Source: Magicicada septendecula (Eukaryota > Arthropoda > Insecta > Hemiptera > Cicadidae). From it: a stretch of 64,000 bases of DNA. The stretch is from NCBI GenBank assembly GCA_034769895.1, contig CM068367.1, positions 1,313,937,046 through 1,314,001,045 of the forward strand, written 5' to 3'. The notes beneath the pieces are model-generated. The model was not told the origin of the DNA and did no database searches. It was given only the letters and a program-made list of their open reading frames with translations. Below, piece by piece: positions 1 to 11,646 of this stretch (positions are counted from its first letter, which is position 1; every line of letters begins with the position of its first letter). Both the position numbers and the translations under genes were made by a program.

Positions 1-149
1 TCGTATCCTATAAACATTTACTCACCAAGACTAACTTCACAAAGAGTAATTTAAAAAGCTTTAAAATTTAATTTTGTACTTTTTTATATATTAATAAGCA
101 ACAAAATTTAATGGAAAATTTGGTTTAACCCAAGCAGACAAGACTTATA

Positions 150-660
150 TAAAAATTGTTCTACAAACAAGATAACAATTTTTTTTTTAATGATGAAAAG
201 TGTAGCGAGGGTCGGTCAATACGTATAACACAAATTTTGTGTTATTTGTGTCAACATTTCAAAAATATTTATTGTTATCATCAAGACTTGTGTATGGATA
301 CAAGAGAAAATATCAAACACAACAGATCAATTAATTGAGTTTTAGAATGTTTCTATGTATGTGTGCATGTGTGTTACATACAGGCGTGTGTGTGTGTGTG
401 TGTGTGAAACAGTTTGTTCTACATCATCAAAATAATTAAATTCATTACATATTGTTTTTCTTAAACAGATTGAGAAAATTATAATACCCCAGAACATAAT
501 TCATACAATATTACAATCCATACACATCCTGTGTATCCATACGCAGGTCCTGATGATGACAATAAATATTGTCAAAACTCGACACAAATAACGTAAAATT
601 TGTGTTATACTTATTGACTGATTCTTGCAAAACTTTCCATCGCTACAATTTATTGACCGA
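150..660. repeat. Inverted pair of decayed hammerhead-bearing sequences (PLE relic)
   Basis: The plus strand at about 520-650 and the minus strand at about 180-310 are diverged inverted copies of each other. Both read outward through GTATCCATAC, a CTGATGA-like core, a GACAATAAATATTGTC-type hairpin, then GACACAAATAAC and TTGTGTTATAC. The plus copy keeps CTGATGA at 550-556 and a perfect 6-bp stem II, but where the family has GAAAC it has AAAAC, losing the essential G12. The minus copy has CTTGATGA at 278-285, also degenerate. The layout matches the arm hammerheads of the intact Penelope-like elements in this window (CTGATGA, U, 6-bp stem, AAAT loop, GAAAC, TCGA). I infer an old non-autonomous PLE foldback that is no longer catalytic. 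Confidence 0.55.
386..406 (+). repeat. (GT)n microsatellite
   Basis: Short uninterrupted GT tract lying between the two hammerhead-like arms. Confidence 0.9.
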
Positions 661-1139
661 CAGTCACTACTAAATTAAGTATTCATTGAAACAAATACTT
701 TCAAGGTAAATAAGTGTAAATATTTTATAATTATATTGTATAATACACTATGACTTGTGTTCACACATCCTCATCTGTTAAAATGAATAGGACCTTGTTA
801 CCCTTGTATAATACTGTATACATAATTTATCTATTTAATATTTATAACGAATTTACCTCAAGATATTTTCTCCTTATCTGGAACATGTTTCGGGAAGCCT
901 TGTGTTCCCATCTTCAGCCTTCCTGATTTTGAGTCTATGAAGTACTTGTGTGTTGGTTGGTTGTTATTGTGGTTTCCTGTTGGCCTCTGGTACTTTGAAT
1001 TGGTATTATTGTGTGTGATTGTGGTGTATGTATTTTGTGTATTTTCGATGTGGAGTGCTTTGAAAATTGTGTCATGTTTTGTATTGATTTGTATTTGTTC
1101 TCGTATTAGTTTGATATTAATCAGGTATTAGTTTGATGT

Positions 1140-1850
1140 TCAGGTCGATCCGAGTTCTTAGTTTTGATTCGACCATTTGGCTTTTGTCTGTCTGTCTACT
1201 GCCTGTTTGGGGTATGTCTTATGATAAGTTTTGAACGCGTCAACCGATTTTCATAAAAGTTTGCATGCATGTCCATACAGAACCCTGTTGTTTTTAAGAT
1301 TGATCCCTCTAAAAATAGGGTGTGGAGGCAAAATGTGGGGGGGGGGTCTAATTTGTATTAAAATCATAAAAATGTATGTGGGGTATCAAATTAAAGTAAG
1401 TTTGAACCACAATATGAATATAATGTTCATTTTTGAAAATCAGAGTCCAAAACGTTGTTGAAAATTTTGATAAAATCACAAAATTCATGTGGGGTTTCAA
1501 ATTGAATAGAATTTTAACTAACATCTGAATGTAGTATTAAGTTTTGGAAATTTCAAATTTTGGGGACTCCAGGGCCCAAAAAAATCATAAATTTAAAACA
1601 AATGTAAAAATCTAGCAGGATATCAGACTAAAAGGAACTGTAACCCAAATCCGAATGTTTCAAATTTTTAGTGTTTGTTGTATGATTGAGTACTGTAATA
1701 TTGTTATATTACTACAGAAACAGTAGAGAAATCAGGATTTAAAAAATGTTTCCTGTAATTTAAAAATTATCTAATATTGAAATTTATTAATAATAAATGT
1801 AGTTTGTTCAAAATAGTGAATTCTGCAGCTAGGAGAGCATACTAGTATTT
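1140..1850 (+). repeat. Interspersed repeat, family X, copy 1
   Basis: Shares an ordered set of blocks with 52240-52860 and, in part, 49855-50250: a pyrimidine-rich TGTCTGTCTG start, AACGCGTCAACCGATTTTCA, a G-run, ATGTGGGGTATCA followed by a stretch around AACCACAATATGAAT, then an ATTTTAACTAA(C/T)ATCTGAA block and a 3' segment ending near ACTAGTA. The unit containing TGTGGGGT(A/T)TCA is repeated roughly every 120 bp. No coding capacity is visible. This is a decayed non-autonomous repeat whose class I cannot assign. Confidence 0.6.
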
Positions 1851-4800
1851 GATGATTCAAACATTACTTATGTAACAGTCTAAAGTAGCCTGTCAGTGCG
1901 TTGGGTACACACTACTAAGTTCAAACGGACTTTCTCTGAACAGAGAGATGGACATTGCCCTCCCCCCGCACTACACATTGAAAGCCTAGAATAGTCATCA
2001 CAGTTATTTAATGCATACACCCTGGTGACATTTCTCAGTGCTGGAGGATTCACTCGTCAAGTGACATGGTCCATGCTTTCCAGCCATTTTTGCTTACAGA
2101 ATATTTGAGATAATAGAGAAAAACCAACCAAACTGATTAATTTGAATTAGAAGTATTTATGTTATGAAAGACAAAATCAACTGTGTATGCTGTTATTTTT
2201 GTAGATAAAATGTGTGGTCCATCTGAGATTACCTACATCTCCTTTAATATCTACCAGTTTTACATGATGATGTTAACAATAGCCTCTCTACCATTTTATA
2301 TTCTGTACAGCACATGACAATAAGTAAACTGGATTAATATGTTATATATTGCAATGGACATTCTATTCTAATTGCATTTGGAATGTAGCACAGAGTAAAG
2401 CATATGACAGCATATAGACGCTGTATCAATAAGTAGGAATTACAGATTTGAACACTGTAAATTAGTTGATAAGGGGCATTATGAAAAATGTTAGTTTTAA
2501 GTATATTTAGACTACTAAATCAACTTTAAGTGCAGTGAAATGGTGTGTAAGGATTCTTAACTGCGTGTGTAGTGCGCATGTGCAAGGGTACATCATTATT
2601 TTACAGAATTTAACGTGAATAAAAAAGGTTAATTTAAATAACTTTAGAGATATGGGACATTTTTATTGGGACTTAGAATGTTCACAATAAAAAGATCTCT
2701 AACTGATGACAGTAGTTGTTCTAAAAATTAATTAACTAAATGTATACGTTTTTTAAGCAAACAAGTTTTATAGCCCATAAAATCGGGCATAAAATATTTC
2801 AGGTTTTTTTGAGCAAGAATTATTCTGTTCCGAAACCTTCTTGAACAGAAAAGTTATTGTCTGTAGAATAATCAGAAGTAGGGGGTTACCAAAGAACCAA
2901 TCAGGTTACGAGAAATTTAGTTTCAAACATAAGACTTGTACATACAAATCAGTCTCTCTTCAGAATCGATAACATGTAAATCCCGCTTGGTCCATGATGA
3001 TTGGTCTGCCAACTGTGACAAACACAAGTTAGAAAATTACTTTAGTTACTGCGAGAATGATTATATTTGTGCTGATATGCGATAGTGCAAGATATTCTGA
3101 TTCAGGTGTATGGACACTTCAGATTTACTGGAGTGGTGTAACTCTAACACACCAGAAGTAGTAACAGTATCGGTTCATGGTGAAAGTGTATGGAACCATG
3201 CCCGTGAGAAATATCTACATGCCTGAAAGCGACCCTGAAGCCGGACAGAGTATATCAACCCACATATTCATCCTGACAGGATCAACTTGTTGTCTGAAGG
3301 ATCTGAAGTCGACATTAAAGGGAAGTAAACTTATATTATTGATGTACAATTATAAAAAAAATTATTTAAAATAAAGACTATCACATCATTAAAAACTTTA
3401 CAGTAAATAAGAAAAAAGAATTTGTAAATATTAATTTATTTCAATGCACACAAAGTAAATTTTAGTTTGTGTTACAAGGTCAATAGAGACAGATTGATTA
3501 TTTTTATAAACTGTGTACAAACTCAGTAGAGTGTCACAAAATAATTGCATCATTAATAAAGCCACATCATTCCAATAACATATATCTCAACTACTTATTT
3601 TTTGCGAAGTGCTTGGTTTTGCTGAGTTTTCTACAGTAGCGTATGTTATATTACTGTTATGCCATCATAGTTTATTATTATTATTGTTGTTTTGTTGTAG
3701 ATCCCAGTGGAGTATAAGCATTATAACAGGTCATTAGTTGCTAATTTACTACTAATATATTAGGTCGTATACATGCACATGAACAAGCTCCTGTATTAGC
3801 ACTTTGCTAGTCTGTTTACATGGGAAAGATAAACCACATAGGGCAGCTATATTGCAAGGTATTTATAACTTCACTTGGTTTGACTTCTTTTTGTTTAACT
3901 TTTTGCAAGTAGGTATCCCTATTATAAATATTACAAGTGAACTGAATAATAGAAATGCAACATAAGTCCATTTTGCTAATGTATGATTTTTTTTTTCAGG
4001 TGCCATAAAATGAAAGAGGAATTGAGTTACCAAAGATTTAAGTTGGAAAATATGTTTTACTGAATTCGAGAAAAGAATATTTGACTATTTGAAAATCATG
4101 ATGGTTTAATACATGCTTGATTACCCATGGGCATATAACCCATGGGAGTTGAACATAACTGTAAAAATTCCAAGCTATGACTATTTAATGAAAATTTGGT
4201 ATATTGTCTTGAAAGAAATGATAGGATATAGGGAGGGGTGGAGAAAGAGAATAAGTGAATTGAGTTAGCTGAAATCAGACACTGTATAGGGCATCAGGAA
4301 ATTAAAAGAAAATAATATTATCTTGTGACTTAAGCGAGTTATTTTTAACTATGACTCTTTAACAATTTTTTTTTGTACTCACTTCTTTTGAACATTTGAC
4401 TTTAGGCCTGTTCAACTTTGACCAAACTCATTGGTTCTGGGGGTAAGCAGGATACTTTGAGTGTGTGTGTGTGTTGTAGCTTGGAATATTGTCTGACAAG
4501 CCTAGGTCTATGTATATTGAAATGTCACATTGAGTTTTGTATATTATGGCTGGTCAGAATTACGATTAAAGGAATAATCAACAGACTTGGTATCCCCATC
4601 TCATAACATTTGAAAATCCAAGGCTTTATTGAGCTGTCAAGCTACTAATGCATTTTTAAGTTTAAAAGGCAGCTTTCTATTTGCCTCATTCACACTGGCA
4701 ATTGAATCGTCCTTGTGAACGAGGTGATAGTGTTGAGTTAATTAAAAGACATCGGGATTAGTATATGTCTGTTGCAGTAAACTCTTCAATAATTTTCACA

Positions 4801-5280
4801 GAGAAAGTTGTCAAGTTTTAGGAGGTGCAGCAAATATTACATAACAACAGTTTTTGTGACAACAAACACGAGACGACACTCGCTTTTTATTACAAAAATT
4901 ATTTATTCCAAAATAAAGAACAAATACTGTAATAAATTACTACATGAATATTGCAAGCAAGATTTGTTTGATTGGGTCTACGAGGTTATTAGAGCATTTT
5001 CGCCCTTTTCAGCCTTAGTCACCACCTCCCTCTTACCTTCGGTTATGTTAGGTCGTTTTAAAAGTCTGAGCGTAAACTTGTTTGTGTTATAAAGAATTTC
5101 CACTTAATTCTGAGTTACTGTTTACCGTTTCTGTGTAACTCTGAACTACAGTATTATAAAATCTCATAGTAAGTTAAAAATTCCATTTTCAAATTCATGT
5201 CCTGTTTCAAGCGGTTTATATTCTTTAAGTGCTCGTATAAAGTAAGTAGTCATATACGTAGTTTTTATACTTGTTTTTTT
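1851..5280. other. Unassigned AT-rich sequence
   Basis: No open reading frame with recognisable similarity, no clear inverted ends and no RNA gene were seen. Short open frames, such as 3177-3374 and 4808-5092, have no family signature I can identify and could be chance. Confidence 0.5.
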
Positions 5281-7988
5281 TTAACCCTTCACTGAATAAC
5301 TTTGTCTTTTGATGACAAAAAATTATTACATGCAGAATGCAGCATCCTAAACAATAGGAAAAATGTTTTTAAAATTGTTATTCATCTTGATTTACTTCCA
5401 CAGCCCAAAAATTGGTTTGGGTCTCATGAGGGACACTGTGCATGGGGTGATAATTTGTATTGGTACTTCATATGTAGTTGTAAAGTTTATTTTATTTTTA
5501 ATAGAGTCACATAATTTATCATATAAAATAACACATGTTCACTAACAAAATGCTGCACTATCTCCTACAAATTATTAATAGCTAGACAAAAAAAAAATTA
5601 TTAAATGTTTATAACTGAAGTCATTATTTTATATAAAATTAAAAAAATAACTTGCCAAAAAAAACTTGTCTTCATATATTTTGATTTTAATTATTACGAT
5701 TTGTTAAAAAACAGTTCTTTTTATTGTGCAGACACAAGTGGACTTCACACTTAGTACATTTAGAAAATGTTTTAGCACCACATCCTGGTAATCTGGAACA
5801 CTGATGTGTATCACAAAAGAGGGGTCAGTGTGATGTTTGATCCAGTCTCACATCTTTTGGTGGTGCTGTAGCTGCTTTTCCCTTTTGCCTTTGTCTTTTT
5901 TAATTTTATCTGCTCTCCTTCAACTTCATTTCGTGGCCACCCTCTCGATTGAGTGATGGGCTGCCCATACTTACATAAGGTTACACCAATTTTTGTGCGA
6001 AACCAAGCAAGTCCTAATTTAGCTTTTACACCGCTTTCTGAAGAATTTCTTTTATAAAGCAACCAGGAATTTACAATTACCGAGTCTAGTAAATGGTGAA
6101 ATACTCTAAAATACAATTTTTTGCTTCTTAAAACATTCTCCTATCTACCACTCATGCTGTCAAATAGGTCAACTCCTCCCATGTGTCTATTGTATACAGT
6201 AAATATTTTGGGGACAGTCAACATTAATTGTCTTTTGGTCTCTCCTATCAGACATTTTCACCGATGTTTTAGGTTCTTCTCCTACAAATGTTGAGACCAA
6301 AGTAACAGTTCTGTTATCTTTCCAGCCTACTGCTGGATATCTCTACTCCTTCAACTGAAGTAGTGCATTCTTCAGAGTTCAGAGTGCAAGACATTTTGTT
6401 CATATCCTTTTCATTAAGAAGTTTATTGCCTGGAAATCAATTTCTGCAAAAGGTACCCAAACAATGGATCTTCCTCTTTTCCAGTTCCACAAGAAGAGGA
6501 AGAGTTGTATAATAATTATCAAAGTACAGCTTGTAGTGACAGTTGCTCGGAATCATTTAAGAGAGTCTTACAACTATATTTGCACTTGGTCCTAAGTCTC
6601 CCAGTTGAGCACTAAGCAGAGGATCATTTTCTAACCCAGTGTATAGTTCTACTTTGTTTGCATAGGCACTTACTCCAGCAAGAATGAAAAGTTTGTATCC
6701 TCATCTGTGTGGTTTTGCAGGCATAAACTGTTCTGAAAAATGACTGGCCTTTGTAGTACACATTTGCTCATTGATAACAAGCGATTCTTCAAGAGGTATC
6801 ACAGCAAATCTCTTATTAATAGAATCCAGAAATGGCCTTAATTTATGAAGTCTATCGTGTCTAACATCTTTAAACGGTACCGCACTGTCATTATTATTGA
6901 AAGTGCAAGTATTTTTTAATACTTTCAAACTGATTTACAGGCATAGTTTCAATTATTGTTCTATTTCCAAGTACCTCATTCCAGTAATTTCTACAGTTGG
7001 GAACATGAATTAATGACATCATAACACAAATACCTAGAAACTTTCTATATTCAGTTTTTGTCAGATGAAAAGGCTTATTAACATCTAACTGTATACTGTA
7101 CTTGTGTGTCACATTACAAATATGCTCTAATAATTCTTCACAACAACAAAATTTAAAAATTGCAAGGGTCTTTGTAAATTAAATATTTTTGTTGGTAAAA
7201 TACTTATGCCAGAGAATTCAATATCCTCTTTTCGCCTTTCCATTTTGTTTTTCTTCCAAATAACATTTCTAAATTTTACAATACCCGGTGGTTCGGTAGA
7301 GCCTGTTACTTCGTCTCCGTTAGATGGCTGCTCTGTACCAGGTAATTTGCGTTTCAAACCTTTTCTGCTACCTACATATGGCTCATTCAAAACAGCTGGT
7401 TGTGTAGAAGAAGGTGATGGCTCACAGGCAGGTGCAACTAGTAGTTCTGGTTGATAATCATCACATTTTTCCAAGCTAGGCACAGACACTGGGGCTAAAA
7501 GTTCTGATTCTGACGTTGGTGGTACATAGGCAAGAAGTGGGGTTAAATCTGACAATAACGGTTTTGGATATCTGATTACCTTCACTATCAAATTCATCAT
7601 CACTATCTAATGGTATTGCCAAAGGGATGTTTACCATGGCAATAATCTCTTCATCTGACAGAAATTTATTAGATATTAAATATGAATAAGTCTCAGAATG
7701 ACAACAGAAAACACGCTACAAGTGTATATACAAACGCACACCACCAGTTTTGTAAACAATCAAACATAACCTCAACTACAAAACGCGTACTAATACACAG
7801 TGGATCTCAAGAGAAACAGTTTTCAGCAAATATCTGGCGATAAACTAAAATAATTTTTCTATGTAGTTATGAATAGAATTACCGACAGTTTGCACATTCT
7901 GTATCCAACAAACTCGCTGACGAAGGAGCACCACTCCGAAACGATCGTTTGAGTGAAAATAACAAGTAAGTTTACAAGTGAAAGTTAA
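5281..7988 (-). mobile_element. Candidate boundaries of a decayed piggyBac element
   Basis: The transposase remnant is bracketed by TTAA at 5281-5284 followed inward by CCCTTCACTG, and by TTAA at 7985-7988, where the inward sequence on the other strand is CTTTCACTTG. piggyBac elements insert at TTAA and their ends typically begin CCC. The ends match only imperfectly (TTAACCCTTCACT against TTAACTTTCACTT). The 2.7 kb span fits the family. The transposase is secure, but these exact boundaries are tentative. Confidence 0.4.
5687..7672 (-). pseudogene. piggyBac-family transposase, disrupted
   Basis: Cut-and-paste transposase of the DDE_Tnp_1_7 (piggyBac) family, read on the minus strand with several frame breaks and stops. 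In order: an acidic N-terminus containing SDEEIIAM (near 7660); a proline- and acid-rich linker; the start of the DDE domain around 6894-7112 (FHLTKTEYRKFLGICVMM); a segment with EESLVINEQM and QFMPAKPHR (6701-6800); FDNYYT (about 6505-6523); WKDNRTVTLVST (near 6330); the hallmark YNRHMGGVDLFDS (6156-6197); and a C-terminal cysteine/histidine domain at 5700-5810 (CSRLPGC, SKCTKCEVHLCLH). The stop is at 5687-5689. The start is not defined because the upstream frame closes without a methionine before the acidic region. The many breaks mean it cannot make active enzyme. Family assignment is firm. Confidence 0.9.
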
Positions 7989-8136
7989 AAATCAAAACTA
8001 ATAATTATAAAAACAAACATTTTCACTAATTTTAAAACGTCAAATGCCACTTATATTTTTTAAATTGCATTTAGGCCTTGAGATAACCGCAAACACAAAC
8101 TACTTGAAAACAACTTTCACAAGATCAGCTGTTGCT
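7989..8136. other. Spacer between piggyBac and the outer hAT
   Basis: No feature recognised. The last bases, CAGCTGTTGCTT, resemble CAGCTATGCTT just beyond the other end of the outer hAT, a possible imperfect target duplication. Confidence 0.4.
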
Positions 8137-9096
8137 TAGAGGTGGCCGATATACCTGTAACAGGTATTTTGGAACGATATTTTTGTGGAACGGATGTAAC
8201 AGTGACTGAAAAGTGAAATACCTGTTATTCGCGGCGACGCTGTTCCGAGTCGAGACACGCCCCCCTCGCTGTTCCGAGTTGAGGCACGCCCCCTACACTC
8301 CTATACAGACACACACAGACACACAAAAAGTACGCAAGTAACAAGTAAACGAATACGCCAAGGCCAAATACTAGGCGTACAAAAATATCGCTGGTACGCA
8401 AGGAACAACCAGTATTTCAAATACTAGGTATTTTAAATACTAGCGGCAGGGCCGTCCCTATCCGGGTGTGCAAGGCGTTCGGTGCACTCCGGCGGCACGT
8501 GAGCGGAGGCGGCAAATAACGGAGAGCACTACGATTTTTTCTTATTAATAAAATGAAAAAATTAATAAAATAAAATGAAATACTTCGATTTCCCAAACGA
8601 CTAATTTTATACGTAGACTTGTTTTAAAGTGTAAACAGATGTTGGGCCACCCGGGATGTGTCCTATTGTTCACACGAGCTAAATCGCACACTTGCTCCAA
8701 TCTTTTGTAAATGTCAATGTCAGCTTTAATGTTTCCTGTCCCAAAGCTTCCATATGTTTTGCTTTTCGTGTGTAAACAACAATGGTCAAACTATTTTTTT
8801 TCAGATACTGGTGTGGTGAGTATTTTAGTAAATCTTTTCAGTTTTCACTCGAACATACTACGGTGCACATCAAAAACAAGTTGTTGATTTTAATTGTAAT
8901 AGTTACTTGTGTTTTTAAAAATTTAAAATAATAAGACCTATAATAATTACCTAGTGTTTTTCCAAATCATTAGAAGTGTTATAAACCATAGGAAACGAAG
9001 ATAAGTAAAGTAAAAATTAGATTTATTTTTATCATATTATCGAATTAAACATTTCATTAAATCATAGATATTTTATATACTTAATTCATTAAGGAC

Positions 9097-9118
9097 CGAT
9101 TTCACCGGCTTCGACTAA
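9097..9118 (+). repeat. Left boundary motif of the 16.8 kb composite block
   Basis: CGATTTCACCGGCTTCGACTAA here faces an inverted partner at 25828-25849 (about 17 of 22 positions match). The pair sits close to where hAT-B sequence stops and restarts. I infer it marks the ends of the element that first entered hAT-B, but no target duplication was established. Confidence 0.4.
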
Positions 9119-9480
9119 TTTTTATTTTTGAGTTAAATATTAAAATATCGGTATGGAGAACCATACATGACTTCCATATTCTAAGATTTATATTTAAAAT
9201 CATTTTCGAAATGAAATATTACCATAGAAACTACTTCTTTCTACTTACTGCTTCAGCCTTAACCACAGTACTGTGGTCACTAACGTATACCACCTCACGT
9301 TATCGCACTCGATTTTCACTGATGGAAGTCGATGGCATTGCCGAAATGTCTGGTTTTGTAGGAAACATTGGACTACGGCCAAATATCCCGGGAAGGAATT
9401 TTAACAAAAACTACTTCTTTGTTGCCGATAACGTTGTACACATATATATCAGTGGCGAAGTTACATGGAGGCAATGCCTA
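9119..9480 (+). repeat. Decayed hammerhead-bearing repeat (PLE pLTR type), inverted relative to the unit copies
   Basis: Inverted copy of the sequence at about 13070-13400 and its tandem repeats. It has the conserved CCACAGTACTGTGG palindrome, then CTGATGGAAGTCGATGG...CCGAAATGTCTGG at 9319-9355, then CGGCCAAATATCCCGGGAAGG. Compared with the unit copies (CTGATGATGGAAG..., CCGAAACGTC) the core has lost two bases and the GAAAC has become GAAAT, so the ribozyme is probably dead. The apparent open frame at 9211-9486 is incidental. Confidence 0.55.
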
Positions 9481-9985
9481 CCCTAAAAAATTCTGTAGAA
9501 TAAAAATTATAAATACGTATGAACTACATAACGTAAGGATTATACATTGTTACTGCGACTGTCAAATTTATTAAACCGAAACGTGCTTTACTGAGCGACC
9601 GCTAGATGGTGACAGGTGAGATTCGGCATAGTTCGTTTAAAGCGAATGAGGCAACCTGAACTTGCCTCAGCGTTTTTTGTATACATCGTATGTAAGCAAT
9701 GTAGGGGTGTGATAGGGAAGTGTAGGGAGGGGGGATTGTCCCGCGCTGTACACATAGAGCGTTGAGGCATGCCTCACTTCTGTGGTCCAAACAGTTAAGT
9801 TAAAGCGTCTGTGTTGTTTCTAAGTGTTTATTTTATGCGGTTATTAAAAGTGTCACTGTTATTCCGCTGAACTAACAGATGATCAAGATTGTTATTTGAA
9901 TTATTTGTAACATTAAACATATATATAGAAACTAATCAAGTTTAAAAATTTGAAGTTCAATCAGTTGTATTATTGTGTATGACTA
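9481..9985. other. Unassigned sequence within the composite block
   Basis: No recognisable coding sequence or ends. Contains a short G-rich stretch near 9720-9735. Confidence 0.4.
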
Positions 9986-9989
9986 ATAC

Positions 9990-10203
9990 AAGGATTGTTG
10001 AATAGAAACACGTATAGAGCCGTAAAGCATTTTTTATTCAACGATTTTAAAAGAAGTCTCCAATAACATTAAGACATGAGTTCCACTGTTTCGATAACCT
10101 GTAGATTCCCTGCTAGTAAAATTCTTACGGCTGTTTGTGGAACCATTCGGTTACAGCAAACTCTACCTCAGCGTCCGATTTGAACGACCGTCCTTTTAGT
10201 GAT
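9990..10203 (-). pseudogene. mariner-type transposase, C-terminal fragment
   Basis: Minus-strand translation gives SLKGRSFKSDAEVEFAVTEW followed by FHKQP, EFY, QGIYRLSKQWNSCLNVIGDFF. This is the conserved C-terminal end of mariner (Tc1/mariner superfamily) transposases, with the usual order of a [K/R]GR[K/R]F segment, W..KQP.EFY, GI..L..[R/Q]W..C and GD. In-frame stops follow KQP, EFY and DFF, so it is dead. The catalytic domain upstream is missing or unrecognisable. Confidence 0.75.
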
Positions 10204-10254
10204 TCCTTAAAAAAAATTTAAGATAAGATTTTTGCCTACCCATTCATTAACTAC

Positions 10255-10440
10255 TAGCTTCGCCAGTAAGCAAATTGATGTCCATTTTTTCGGCTTGCAC
10301 GCGTTATGTTGGTGTGGGTTTCGGCACTTTCCATTTAAAAAGCGTGCAAATGTAAGAAAATAAACATGAGTGAGACCAGAAATAACGTGAATTGTGTGTG
10401 TGTGTGTGTGTGTGTGTCTTACCTGCCTTTTTATTGCTGT
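10255..10440 (-). repeat. Inverted, shortened copy of the microsatellite-bearing segment
   Basis: Minus-strand sequence matches 12440-12690: a GCAATAAAAAGGCAGG motif, a CA tract, AATT(C)ACGTTATTTCTGG, TGTTTATTTTCTTACATTTG, then TTTTTAAATGGAAAGTGCCG. Here the (TG)n tract is only ~25 bp (10393-10417) against 73-155 bp in the tandem units. With the repeats around it, this gives the block a partly palindromic plan. Confidence 0.6.
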
Positions 10441-10464
10441 ATTAAATGAAAAATATTATATTCA

Positions 10465-11430
10465 ATTAAAATGAAAAAATTATAATTTTATTGCCTGGCA
10501 ACAAAATTATTTTATTTTTACTTCCATATTCCTTAAGGAAATGGAAGTATGGTGATGGCAAAAAAAATCGTGTTCGAGATTATTGCAGATTCTGATTGTA
10601 CTACACTCAAAACATGAAAAAAAGTCGTTTTCCGAAAAGTGTCTGTGTGTGTGTGTGTCTGTCTGTCTGTGTGTAGATTTTTTTTTTCTATGGCAAACGA
10701 TAACTGCCGCAAATTCAAACAGAATCAAATAATTTTTTGCATACAGCCCTGATTTGTAGAGTACTCACGACCTATTGGTTTTGGTGAAGATCGGTTGAGG
10801 CAAAGGGGTAGTTTACCTGCAACGGTTTTTTTTATCAAGGGAAATTTTTTTTTTTGACAAACGATAACAGCCGCAAATTCAAACAGAATCAAATAATGTT
10901 TCGCATACAGACCTGAATTGTAGAGTTCTCAAGACCTATTGTTTTTGGTGAAGATCGGTTAAGGGAAAGGGGTAGTTTACCTGTAACGTTTTATGTTTTA
11001 ACAAGGGTATTTCCTATGGCAAACGATAACAGCCGCAAATTCAAACAGAATCAAATAATTGTTTGCATACAGCCGTGATTTGTAGAGTACTCAAGACCTG
11101 TTGTTCTTGGTGAAGATCGGTTGAGGGAAAGGGGTAGTTTACCTGCAACGTTTTTTATCGAGCGTATTTTCTATGGCAAACGATAACTGCCGCAAATTCA
11201 AACAGAAACAAATAATTTTTTGCATATATCACTGAATTGTAGAGGACTCAAGGCCTTTTGATTTTGGTGAAGATCGGTTGAGGGGAAGGGGTAGCTTACC
11301 TGCAACCTTTTACGTTTTAACAAGAGTAAAGTACTTGAAAATTCATTTAAACTTTTTCAAACAAAGGTAATTGTTAAAAATAAAATAATTTTGTTGCCAG
11401 GCAGTAAAATTATAATTTTTTCATTTTAAT
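10465..11430 (-). mobile_element. 966-bp element with 56-bp terminal inverted repeats enclosing satellite monomers
   Basis: The left end (10465-10520) begins ATTAAAATGAAAAAATTATA and contains TTGCCTGGCAACAAAATTAT. The right end (11375-11430) is its near-perfect inverse. Between them are about four ~160-bp satellite monomers (GGCAAACGATAAC, CGCAAATTCAAACAGAATC, GAAGATCGGTTGAGG, TAGTTTACCTGCAACG), plus one extended monomer with a GT-rich spacer at 10520-10690. No ORF. It resembles a MITE that has captured or seeded a satellite array. No clear target duplication was found. Confidence 0.6.
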
Positions 11431-11432
11431 GT

Positions 11433-11646
11433 AAATCTGTACATAGTATAAAGTAAAGTCTCTCTTTTTTGTTTTCTCTCTGTGTTTGAAATTGCTAATC
11501 TCAGGAAGTACTGAACGGATTTTATTCAAGTTTTCGCCAATAGATAGAGCGTCTATCGAGGAACATTTATGTGTATAATTAATACATATATGTTGTACAT
11601 TAGCTTAGCTATCACGGTTTATGTCAAGTAAGTGGTATAGTTTACA
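11433..11646 (+). repeat. Helitron 5'-type sequence, partial
   Basis: Contains TCTCTCTGTGTTTGAAATTG, AATCTCAGGAAGTACTGAAC and GGATTTTATTCAAG, the kind of sequence found just inside the 5' end of many insect non-autonomous Helitrons. It lies immediately upstream of a complete Helitron and has no 3' terminus of its own. I read it as a truncated copy. Confidence 0.4.

Noticed and set aside
2701..2745. CTGATGACAG as a hammerhead core
   Set aside because: No GAAA element or pairing stem at a suitable distance; likewise CTGATGA words at 34662, 38750, 45478 and 49323.
9211..9486. ORF beginning MKYYHRNYFFLL (also minus strand at 13027, 18105 and 23265)
   Set aside because: It is repeated, but it overlies the hammerhead-bearing repeat and does not resemble a protein family; the conservation reflects the repeat.
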